From: Magnetococcales bacterium
GTDB taxonomy: Bacteria; Pseudomonadota; Magnetococcia; Magnetococcales; JADFYX01
Reading direction: 5' to 3'
Assembly (NCBI GenBank): GCA_015232795.1
Contig: JADFYX010000051.1
Location: forward strand, 1-11,849
Length of the DNA: 11,849 bases
Position 1 is the first letter of the stretch; each line of letters starts with the position of its first letter. The notes under the pieces are model-generated. The model saw only the letters and a program-made list of their open reading frames with translations. It did no database searches and was not told where the DNA came from. A program made the position numbers and the translations under genes. This document shows positions 5,116 to 11,849 of the stretch, piece after piece.

Positions 5116-8100
5116 CTATCCAATGTCACTCTTAATTTTATCCAGCAAAACCATTGCTTTTTCAAATTCAAGATCATCTACATGGGTTGCCAGTTCAGTA
5201 CATCGGCTCTTAGATGGGGTTTTTTGTAGCAGTTCTTGTAGCTTTGTTACGGATTCGACCACATCAAAATCATTTTTTTGTAGAAGATCTTTCACCGTGG
5301 TTAGCAGCTTATCCACCTGTTTTTGGTCTATTGATGAATAATCTCCGGTAGACGGCTCTACATTGTCATGTATCTGGTCATCTTTATTTGCAATAGCAAC
5401 TACCACTTGCATGGACACAGCAAAAACTTTTGCGGCATCTTCAATGGCTGTTAGATCCCTTGGGTTGGCCCCTAGTTGTTGTTCATACTCTCTGGCAGCA
5501 TTGTGAAGATCTTTGGCTGATATGTTGCCAGCCATACCTTTAACCCCGTGCACCAACCTTTTAGCTTGTTCAAACCTGCCGGCTGCAATTTCAGAGTTAA
5601 TTTGGGCGGAAATATTGCCATAATCTTTTCCAAAGGATTTTATCAATTTGTGTAGCAAGGTTTCATTGCCACCAACTCTAACCAAGCCCTCCTCCCAATC
5701 AATTGCAGGATCAAGTGTGACCCTGCTTTGTTTAGGTTTATCTTGCTCGGCAGGTTCTGCCTCCAGAATTTTACCTGCTTTATCAGCAGCTTGTTGTGCA
5801 TCGGTTTTAGATGTAACCTTGGACGCTGGCTTATAAACTCTCTCACCCACAGGTTTTATCCAACGTAACAGTGCTCCGTATAGCCTGTTTACATCTATGG
5901 GTTTAGAGAGATAATCATCCATACCAGCCTTGAGAGAACGCTCTCTTTCACCAGCCATGGCGTTTGCACTCATGGTGATTATGGGTAGTTTTGTCAGTCC
6001 CAGTTTATTACGGATAATAGCTACAGCCTCAACACCATCCATCACTGGCATCTGTAAATCCATTAACACCATATCAAATTGTGGATCGGCCTCTTCAACC
6101 GCTTTTACAGCCTCCAACCCATTGTTGGCAATTGCCACCACCATCCCTGCCTGTTCCAATATCTCTTTAGCCAACAGTTGGTTTATTTTGTGGTCCTCCA
6201 CCAAAAGCACTTTTCCGCCCATAATTGTTTCTAACTGAGCTTTTAGATTACTACTGCTATCTTCACAATTTTTGTGACCTGATAAACCAGCAGATAAATC
6301 TGCCTCTTCACAGTTGCCAATACCAAAGCTTGCGGTAAAAGAAAAACAGCTACCTTCTCCCTGTTTGCTCTCAACCTGAATCTCACCATCCATCATCTCC
6401 ACCAACTGACGGCTTATGGTAAGCCCTAAGCCCGTGCCACCATATTTACGAGTGGTGGATACGTCTGCTTGAGAAAAAGCGGTAAACAACCTCCCCTGCT
6501 CTTCGGCACTCATGCCTATCCCGGTATCCTTAACCGCAAAAAGCAACTCTACTCTCTCTTCTTTCTGGGTTTGGATTTTGGACGAGATAACAATCTCGCC
6601 ATCTTCGGTAAATTTAACCGCATTGGCAGCAAGGTTTAATAAAACCTGACCCAACCGCAAGGGATCGCCAATGAGGGCCTTGGGTATGTCAGCAGCAGTA
6701 TCGAGTATTAACTCCACACCTTTGTCTGCAGTTTTGTTTGATATTTGGGCGACAAGATTTTGCAGCACCTCAGCAAGATAAAACTCAATGGACTCCATCT
6801 TAAGCTTTCCGGCTTCTACCTTGGAAAAATCAAGAATATCGTTAATAATTCCTAATAAAGATTTTGCTGACCATTGAATTTGATTTATATAATAACGCTG
6901 TTTTTCGTTAAGTTCGGTCTGTAACGCCAGATGAGCCATGCCAATAACAGTGCTCATGGGAGTACGAATCTCATGGCTCATATTAGCTAAAAATTCACTT
7001 TTTGCCTGATTCGCTCTTTGTGCCTCCTCTTTGGCTTCAATCACAGCTTGCTCAATTTTTTTCCTATCCGAAATATCTTGTGTTACCCCTACCAACCGTA
7101 TGGGGTGGCCTTTTTCGTTTAGGATAACCTCACCAACTTCAAGGACAAACCGCTCTTCACCTGCCGGGGTGATAACACGATGTTCCGCAGAGAATGGTTT
7201 ATCAGGATTTTGTAGCCCAGTATTTACTCCCGATATAATGGCAGCATGATCATCTTGGGGAACGGATTTTAAAAAATTTGCAAAGTTGGTTTGGCAACTA
7301 TCAGGCTTTTGCCCTAAAATTTTAAATATCTCCTGGGACCAGTGCATATCACCTTTTAACAGATCCCACTCCCAGTTTCCCAATTGCGCAATTGCTTGTG
7401 CTCTTGATAGACGAGCACCACTGCTTTTTAATGCCTCTTCAAAATTTTTATGCTCAGAAATGTCACGGATAATAGCTGTGATGAACATCTCATCCCCATC
7501 GCGCCAAGATGATATGGATATCTCAATGGGAAATTCTGAACCATCTTTTTTAAGTCCAGCCATCTCCATGGATTTTCCGACAAAGAGAAGATCCCCCCCC
7601 TGAACAAACTTTTTAAACCCCCGTGAGTGGTCCAGACGGTAACGTCCCGGCATCAACAGTGTTACTGGTTGGCCTATGAGAGTGTTGACATCATCATAGC
7701 CGAACATTTGTGCCGCACCGTGATTTACACTCCTAATGCGACCAGATGGATTTACCGAGACAATTGCATCTACAATTGCAGAAGAGGTGGCAAGAGTGTG
7801 AAGAGTTGATTCAGATTGGCTTAAAGCTCCCCTACCAATTATCTCACTCTCCCCATCAAATATAAGGCCAGAATAAGAGATGCTTTCACCATTGATACTC
7901 TTCTCCAATCTGCCAGAAAAAAAAAGAGGTTTGAGTTTGCTGCCTTTATAGAGAATGGTAATGGGTGTAATACTGTTTTTTTCAATCTCCACCTCTAACA
8001 TATGCGTAAATTTTGTTTCCTGATTTGCTGCCAGAATCTCTCTCCATGCCTCTGCCCCCTGCCCCAACTCCTCTGCCTTCAGTCCTGTTAAACCCTCAAC

Positions 8101-8493
8101 ATCTCCAATATGATATCCCTTGTTTGTAGTAAGATCCCAATAAAAAAGAGATGATCCACCGTTGATAAGTGATTTGTAATATATTTGTTTCCACCAAGTA
8201 AAATCATCTTCTACTTTTTGTAACTGGCTGGCACTCTCAACAACCTTATTGTTTAGGGTGGAAACTTCCAAACCCAACCTTTTTATTTCCAACACTGCAA
8301 CGGCTAAAAGCAGCAGCATGTTGATTGCTAAAAATGCCCATTCCCGGAAATATAGCAGAGGCACAAATAGTATAACTAAAAGATATATAAGGAGCTTCAC
8401 ACCCCAATTAAATCCAGAAGTAGAACTGGGGTTTGGTACTGTTTCTGCTCTATTAGCACTATTACAATGGGGTGAGTTGTGGTGCAGTGCCAT
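5116..8493 (-). CDS. Hybrid sensor histidine kinase: 2 TM, 3 PAS, HisKA-HATPase, REC, HPt
   Basis: 1125 residues. Two adjacent membrane helices (about 32-49 and 52-70) and a short coiled coil (about 74-95) precede three PAS-type domains. The first, at about 105-215, is weak. The second, at about 228-350, ends in IIRDISEHK. The third, at about 366-478, is a PAS_3 fold with LGNWEWD and VTQDISDRK. The HisKA H-box is NMSHEIRTP with H507. The ATPase domain shows N624 in NLAANAVKFT, DTGIG (656-660) and GGTGLG (685-690). The receiver (about 760-880) has E766/D767, D812 in MDLQMPVMDG and K864. The HPt domain (about 925-1035) has H982 in RLVHGVKGMAGN, and a helical tail follows. All catalytic residues are present, so a full phosphorelay H507-D812-H982 is expected, ending at a separate receiver. 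The most likely one is D51 of the upstream REC-GGDEF protein, whose stop lies only 3 bases before this ATG. The Shine-Dalgarno match is weak (AAGAG), which suggests translational coupling. Confidence 0.96.
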   Translation of the reverse strand: MALHHNSPHCNSANRAETVPNPSSTSGFNWGVKLLIYLLVILFVPLLYFREWAFLAINMLLLLAVAVLEIKRLGLEVSTLNNKVVESASQLQKVEDDFTWWKQIYYKSLINGGSSLFYWDLTTNKGYHIGDVEGLTGLKAEELGQGAEAWREILAANQETKFTHMLEVEIEKNSITPITILYKGSKLKPLFFSGRLEKSINGESISYSGLIFDGESEIIGRGALSQSESTLHTLATSSAIVDAIVSVNPSGRIRSVNHGAAQMFGYDDVNTLIGQPVTLLMPGRYRLDHSRGFKKFVQGGDLLFVGKSMEMAGLKKDGSEFPIEISISSWRDGDEMFITAIIRDISEHKNFEEALKSSGARLSRAQAIAQLGNWEWDLLKGDMHWSQEIFKILGQKPDSCQTNFANFLKSVPQDDHAAIISGVNTGLQNPDKPFSAEHRVITPAGEERFVLEVGEVILNEKGHPIRLVGVTQDISDRKKIEQAVIEAKEEAQRANQAKSEFLANMSHEIRTPMSTVIGMAHLALQTELNEKQRYYINQIQWSAKSLLGIINDILDFSKVEAGKLKMESIEFYLAEVLQNLVAQISNKTADKGVELILDTAADIPKALIGDPLRLGQVLLNLAANAVKFTEDGEIVISSKIQTQKEERVELLFAVKDTGIGMSAEEQGRLFTAFSQADVSTTRKYGGTGLGLTISRQLVEMMDGEIQVESKQGEGSCFSFTASFGIGNCEEADLSAGLSGHKNCEDSSSNLKAQLETIMGGKVLLVEDHKINQLLAKEILEQAGMVVAIANNGLEAVKAVEEADPQFDMVLMDLQMPVMDGVEAVAIIRNKLGLTKLPIITMSANAMAGERERSLKAGMDDYLSKPIDVNRLYGALLRWIKPVGERVYKPASKVTSKTDAQQAADKAGKILEAEPAEQDKPKQSRVTLDPAIDWEEGLVRVGGNETLLHKLIKSFGKDYGNISAQINSEIAAGRFEQAKRLVHGVKGMAGNISAKDLHNAAREYEQQLGANPRDLTAIEDAAKVFAVSMQVVVAIANKDDQIHDNVEPSTGDYSSIDQKQVDKLLTTVKDLLQKNDFDVVESVTKLQELLQKTPSKSRCTELATHVDDLEFEKAMVLLDKIKSDIG

Positions 8494-8496
8494 CTC

Positions 8497-9417
8497 TTAT
8501 TCAACCTGCTCTTTGCTTGTTTTATACTCTGAGGAGGTACTACAGTTTCTGCCACTGTTTTTAGCTTTGTAGAGATTTTTATCAGCAGCTTCTATAATTT
8601 TATTAGGTGAAGTGTCATTAGTGGGGAGTACGGTAATACCCCCTAAACTCATGGTGATAAATTCTGCTGTTTTGGAGTGGGCATGGGGAATATTCTGGGC
8701 GACTATGGCAGTACGCATTTTTTCAGACATTTTATGCAACCCTTCAACACCAGTATCGGGAAAAATTGCGGCAAACTCCTCTCCCCCATAACGGGCTACA
8801 AAATCACCAGATCTCTCCAAACTTTTAAAAAGTGTCAAAGCTACCTGTTTTAAACAACGATCTCCCTCGGCATGTCCATAATTATCATTGAAAGGTTTAA
8901 AATGATCTACATCCATTATAATCATAGAGAGAGGAGTATTAGCCCGTAGATTACGTCGCAACTCTTGCTCCAAATGTTGATCAAAACTTCTCCGGTTGGG
9001 AATTTCAGTCAAACCATCTATGGAGCATAGTTTTTCCAGCATATCTTTCTGACGTTTATAATCCAGATGATTTCGTACCCTAGCCTGCACCACAGCACGA
9101 CTAAAAGGTTTGGTTATATAATCAATAGCCCCCATTCCCAAACCTTTCGTCTCATCCTTAACCTCATCCATAGCTGTTATGAATATCACCGGTATATTTT
9201 TGGTCTCATTGTCAGCTTTAAGGATTCTACACACCTCATAACCATCCATTTGCGGCATAATAATATCCAACAAAATAAGATCCGGCTTTTCTGACGAGGC
9301 CAACTCCAAGGCGCGTTTACCATTGGTGGCAAATATTATCTTGGCATCACCACTCAACGCCTGTTGCAATATCTTTATATTTCCTGTGACATCATCAACT
9401 ATTAATACTTTTAACAT
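8497..9417 (-). CDS. Response regulator diguanylate cyclase (REC-GGDEF)
   Basis: 306 residues, the usual length for a REC-GGDEF regulator, making c-di-GMP from two GTP. The receiver domain (about 2-120) has D8/D9, phosphoacceptor D51 in LLDIIMPQMDG, T81 and K103 in TKPF. The GGDEF domain (about 130-292) shows DGLTEIPNRRSF, MDVDHFKPFNDNYGH with the metal-binding Asp, and the active-site GGEEF at 211-215. An RxxD inhibitory site (RSGD, 202-205) sits exactly five residues before the GGEEF motif, so product inhibition is expected. It ends in a short polar tail. The start ATG at 9415-9417 lies 4 bases after the stop of the PAS protein gene, with only AAAGGG as a ribosome site, so expression probably depends on coupling. 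Phosphorylation by the HPt domain of the downstream kinase would be expected to promote dimerisation and activity, as in the PleD/WspR class. Confidence 0.97.
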   Translation of the reverse strand: MLKVLIVDDVTGNIKILQQALSGDAKIIFATNGKRALELASSEKPDLILLDIIMPQMDGYEVCRILKADNETKNIPVIFITAMDEVKDETKGLGMGAIDYITKPFSRAVVQARVRNHLDYKRQKDMLEKLCSIDGLTEIPNRRSFDQHLEQELRRNLRANTPLSMIIMDVDHFKPFNDNYGHAEGDRCLKQVALTLFKSLERSGDFVARYGGEEFAAIFPDTGVEGLHKMSEKMRTAIVAQNIPHAHSKTAEFITMSLGGITVLPTNDTSPNKIIEAADKNLYKAKNSGRNCSTSSEYKTSKEQVE

Positions 9418-9421
9418 CCCT

Positions 9422-11062
9422 TTATTCTACACCCCCCGCTGCCACCGCTCTTTGCACTGTCAAGAGATAACCAGAACGGTTGCCAGCATCATCCTGAATA
9501 TGCGAAACCCGAGCATTTAGCTCCTCCCCACCAGCAAACTCTTCACGACGAAAATAAAAGATATGCTCTCCAGTCTCCTGCACTTTACGTAAGCCTGCCT
9601 CAAAGAGAGCCGGGTTAACCCCTTGCCCGCCATGGATCTCAATCACAGAACGGCCAATCATATCGGAACTTTTGCAATTGAATATTCTCTCGGCAGCAGG
9701 ATTAAAAAATTGTACCACCATATCTTCATCAAGGGCGATTATACCCAAATGTACCGCATTTTTAAGAATGGAACTCATAAACACCCTTTGTTTTTCAAGG
9801 GCTTCTTCCACATGTTTGCGCTCAGTCACATCTAACACCAACCCCATCATACGGATTGGCTCACCCTTTTCATTTCTTATCACCTCACCTTGGCAGTTGA
9901 TAGTCCGTTCTTGACCGTCAGGACGTAGAATACGAAAATCTATATTTAATTTTGTATCTGGGTTTAACAAACATTGATCTAGTGCGCGAGAGGCATGAGA
10001 TAAAGATTCCGGGTGTATGGCATCGAGAAATGTCTGGTGGGTGGTATCAACTTCGTTACGAACAAAACCAAAAATGTTATAGAACTCGTCAGACCATATA
10101 GAGGCATCAGTGGCAATATCCCAATCCCAACTACCTAGGCGAGCTATCTCCTGGGCTTTTGCAAGACCATCTTGGACCTGACGAAACTGTGCTTCAGCGC
10201 GTTTTCTCTCAGATATATCCCTAATAATGCTGAGGATAGTACCACCATCACTGTCTACCTTATCAATAAGACGCGAACTGATCTCCACAGGAAATTCACT
10301 ACCATTCTTATGTCGCCAAATATGCTCAAACACTACGCGGTCTTTTACCTGTAACTCTTGACGAACTTGTCTACTGCGTCCCCTATCTTTTACCCCTTCG
10401 ATATCTTGAGGCTCTAACTCCATAAGCTCCTGCAAAGAATAACCCAGCCATCTGGTTGCTATTTGGTTGGCATCAACAATATGACCATTGGTGGGATTCT
10501 CCATAAGAATAGCATCATTAGCCGACTCAAAAAGCTTGCGATAGCTCTGCCGTGAATCATCAAGTGCCTTCTCAGACTTCTCTCGCTCTTCAATTTCACG
10601 TGCCAGACGATTTACCGTAGGAGTCCAACGCAACAAACCGATACTTAAAAAAACCAGTCCCCCAATATTGCCTGCAAACTCTTCAACAATTTTAAGAACT
10701 GTATAGAGGTCAATCGTACCAATAATTGTGATGAGTTTAACAACAGGGAGATTATCTACCATATCAAGAATGGCAGTCATCAACATCAGCAGAAAGCCGA
10801 TTCTGATTTGCAACCAACCGGAACGTCCTCTATGGATACGTTCTCGTCCAGCCCGCCAAACAATGACATTTAACCCCAAAAGCAAGAGGGCCGACACCCC
10901 TTCACCGAGCATCTTCTTACCAAAAGAGATTTCACCCGCTCCCAAAGGAGCAGTAGCAGCTTCAACACAACTACCAAAAATGATGATAGCTGCGAAAAGA
11001 ACAAAACCAACATATGTGCCTAAAAAAGCCTTCTTAGCTGCCGATTCCAGCATGTTATTCAC
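9422..11062 (-). CDS. Membrane sensor protein with three PAS domains and no output domain
   Basis: 546 residues. The N-terminal membrane part has hydrophobic segments at about 13-31, 53-70, 84-103, 108-125 and 131-146, with a positively charged loop near 70-82. A coiled-coil linker (about 150-172) leads to PAS 1 (about 170-288, ending IIRDISERK), PAS 2 of the PAS_3 type (about 305-416, LGSWDWD and LDVTERK) and PAS 3 (about 425-537). The protein stops after PAS 3, with no kinase, GGDEF, EAL or methyl-accepting domain. It therefore probably signals through protein contact, most simply with the diguanylate cyclase or kinase encoded next. The start is taken as GTG 11062, with AGGA six bases upstream. 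An in-frame ATG at 11053 would shorten it by three residues. The GTG start overlaps the end of the upstream gene by 8 bases. The ligand of the PAS domains is not evident. Confidence 0.9.
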   Translation of the reverse strand: MNNMLESAAKKAFLGTYVGFVLFAAIIIFGSCVEAATAPLGAGEISFGKKMLGEGVSALLLLGLNVIVWRAGRERIHRGRSGWLQIRIGFLLMLMTAILDMVDNLPVVKLITIIGTIDLYTVLKIVEEFAGNIGGLVFLSIGLLRWTPTVNRLAREIEEREKSEKALDDSRQSYRKLFESANDAILMENPTNGHIVDANQIATRWLGYSLQELMELEPQDIEGVKDRGRSRQVRQELQVKDRVVFEHIWRHKNGSEFPVEISSRLIDKVDSDGGTILSIIRDISERKRAEAQFRQVQDGLAKAQEIARLGSWDWDIATDASIWSDEFYNIFGFVRNEVDTTHQTFLDAIHPESLSHASRALDQCLLNPDTKLNIDFRILRPDGQERTINCQGEVIRNEKGEPIRMMGLVLDVTERKHVEEALEKQRVFMSSILKNAVHLGIIALDEDMVVQFFNPAAERIFNCKSSDMIGRSVIEIHGGQGVNPALFEAGLRKVQETGEHIFYFRREEFAGGEELNARVSHIQDDAGNRSGYLLTVQRAVAAGGVE

Positions 11063-11636
11063 GTTTAATCCTACATTTTGTGTATAAACTCACATAAATA
11101 ATCACACACATAGTGCATAAATTAATAAATAAAAGCAAAAACTTCATGTATTGATCAGGTTTTTTCCAACAGAAAAAAGGGAATGTTTGCATTTTGTTGG
11201 AAAAGCCAAATGGAGCATAAACAACCGACTCAAAACCCAAGGCAATATACTCTTGTGTCGCTTTGTAACACGGTGACCAAAACAAAATTTTCAGGTTTTT
11301 AATTATGGAATTTGTTTGTTTTAAATCATATTTTTGCCAAAGCATTGCTATCTCTTCTACTGGGTGCCCCCAGGCGATGGAGATAATTGGACAGGTGATG
11401 TTAAAACGGGCAAGGATACCCAGCACATTATGTTCCTCGGCAGTTTCAAAAATATTGGCAGTGATAACAAGATCACAATCTTCACCTGTTAACTTCTCTT
11501 TTTGAATCTTTTTGCTGTAATCCAGATAGAGTGGTTCAAGATGTAGCATATAAACTTCATGACCTAAATTAAGAAGTTCAGTCTGAAGAGAATAAAAATA
11601 CTCATATAATCCAGATGTAATGACCAAAACCCGCAC
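11055..11636 (-). CDS. Short glycosyltransferase-like N-terminal domain with C-terminal membrane segment
   Basis: 193 residues. The start is GTG 11636, preceded by GAGGGGTGAAGA. The first strand MRVLVITSGLYEYFYSLQTE and the helix/strand pattern LLNLGHEVYMLHLEP, then DLVITANIFE, CPIISIAWG and SVVYAPFGF (up to about residue 145), resemble the N-terminal Rossmann domain of GT-B glycosyltransferases of the CgeB/DUF3880 kind. The C-terminal nucleotide-sugar domain, normally another 150-200 residues, is missing. Instead a Cys/Phe-rich stretch leads to a hydrophobic helix (about 164-184, KFLLLFINLCTMCVIIYVSL) and a basic tail. It may be a truncated gene kept as the first cistron, or a small sensor or anchor protein. 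The 8-bp overlap with the PAS gene makes it the operon leader. No transferase activity should be assumed. Confidence 0.6.
   Translation of the reverse strand: MRVLVITSGLYEYFYSLQTELLNLGHEVYMLHLEPLYLDYSKKIQKEKLTGEDCDLVITANIFETAEEHNVLGILARFNITCPIISIAWGHPVEEIAMLWQKYDLKQTNSIIKNLKILFWSPCYKATQEYIALGFESVVYAPFGFSNKMQTFPFFCWKKPDQYMKFLLLFINLCTMCVIIYVSLYTKCRIKRE
11162..11204 (-). repeat. 10-bp perfect inverted repeat inside the glycosyltransferase-like gene
   Basis: TTTTCCAACA (11162-11171) and TGTTGGAAAA (11195-11204) are exact inverted copies separated by 23 bases. In the mRNA they could form a hairpin whose loop carries CCCUUUUUUC. The repeat lies at about residues 145-159, exactly where resemblance to the glycosyltransferase fold gives way to the membrane tail. 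Confidence 0.7.
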
Positions 11637-11740
11637 TCTTCACCCCTCAACAACGAATTAGCTTTTGGATCGTCAACTTTCCAATTAATGCTGTTATTAA
11701 TTAGATAAATTTAGATCTGGTGATAAGAACTTTACATGAT

Positions 11741-11849
11741 ATGCCAGGTGAATCAATAGCTTGCGTCAGAGCTTGTGAAAAAATGAAACCCGTAGCGAGA
11801 ACGTCCCAAAACATCACCCTTGACATGGCGGAATGGGACAAATTGGTGC
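11741..11849 (+). CDS. Possible N-terminus of a transposase, partial at right edge
   Basis: An open plus-strand frame runs from ATG 11741 to the window edge (36 codons), with an in-frame ATG at 11783. The reading MKPVARTSQNITLDMAEWDK followed by LV resembles the first residues of IS1182-like DDE transposases, where a short basic and polar lead is followed by a 'LVP-DH-AR' motif; the window ends just at LV. No Shine-Dalgarno sequence is seen. The opposite strand is also open here, so the evidence is thin. Confidence 0.25.
   Translation, partial: MPGESIACVRACEKMKPVARTSQNITLDMAEWDKLV

Noticed and set aside
5123..11505. Multiple 60-119 codon plus-strand frames opposite the operon
   Set aside because: All lie antisense to well-supported domain-bearing genes and have no ribosome sites or family resemblance.
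11643..11760. Promoter for the minus-strand operon
   Set aside because: TTGACG- and TATCAT-like hexamers are present upstream of 11636, but none forms a pair with acceptable spacing and match, so no site is claimed.

Overview
The window looks like an accessory or signalling region of a Gram-negative, probably proteobacterial, chromosome. Long PAS-rich sensor proteins, a REC-GGDEF diguanylate cyclase, a hybrid histidine kinase with an HPt domain, a PilZ-like protein and an IS4-type insertion sequence fit a free-living aquatic proteobacterium (gamma or a Magnetococcus-like lineage). The species cannot be read from the sequence. Base composition is uneven: the signalling operon (about 5116-11636) is moderate in GC, whereas about 2722-5115 is strongly AT-rich.

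Layout, left to right. (1) Positions 1-793, minus strand, hold the N-terminal 264 codons of an unrecognised protein with two membrane helices that runs off the left edge. (2) A divergent small gene (1085-1453, plus) encodes a SnoaL/NTF2-like protein. It has an extended -10 promoter with a palindrome in the spacer and is followed by a hairpin. (3) A decayed IS4-family element spans 1632-2712. Its terminal inverted repeats, an imperfect 9-bp target duplication and an internal deletion that splits the transposase are all visible. (4) About 480 bp of very AT-rich DNA carries a promoter and several copies of a 14-bp motif. It leads into two overlapping plus-strand genes (3205-4341 and 4322-5083): a protein ending in a divergent PilZ-like domain without the usual c-di-GMP-binding signature, and a membrane protein with a possible receiver-like N-terminus and a pentapeptide-repeat linker.

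(5) The right half is a tightly packed minus-strand operon transcribed from 11636 down to 5116. Its order is: a short glycosyltransferase-like N-terminal domain fused to a membrane segment; a membrane protein with three PAS domains and no output domain; a REC-GGDEF diguanylate cyclase with catalytic and inhibitory sites intact; and a 1125-residue hybrid kinase (PAS-PAS-PAS-HisKA-HATPase-REC-HPt). Adjacent genes overlap by 8 bp or are separated by 4 and 3 bp, so translational coupling is likely. The simplest reading is a four-step phosphorelay, H507 to D812 to H982 of the kinase and then to D51 of the diguanylate cyclase, which would set c-di-GMP levels. The PAS-only membrane protein would add a second input. 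The convergent PilZ-like cassette might be an effector, but that link is inference only.

(6) At the right edge (from about 11741, plus) there is a partial open frame that may be the start of another transposase. No tRNA, rRNA or CRISPR array was seen.
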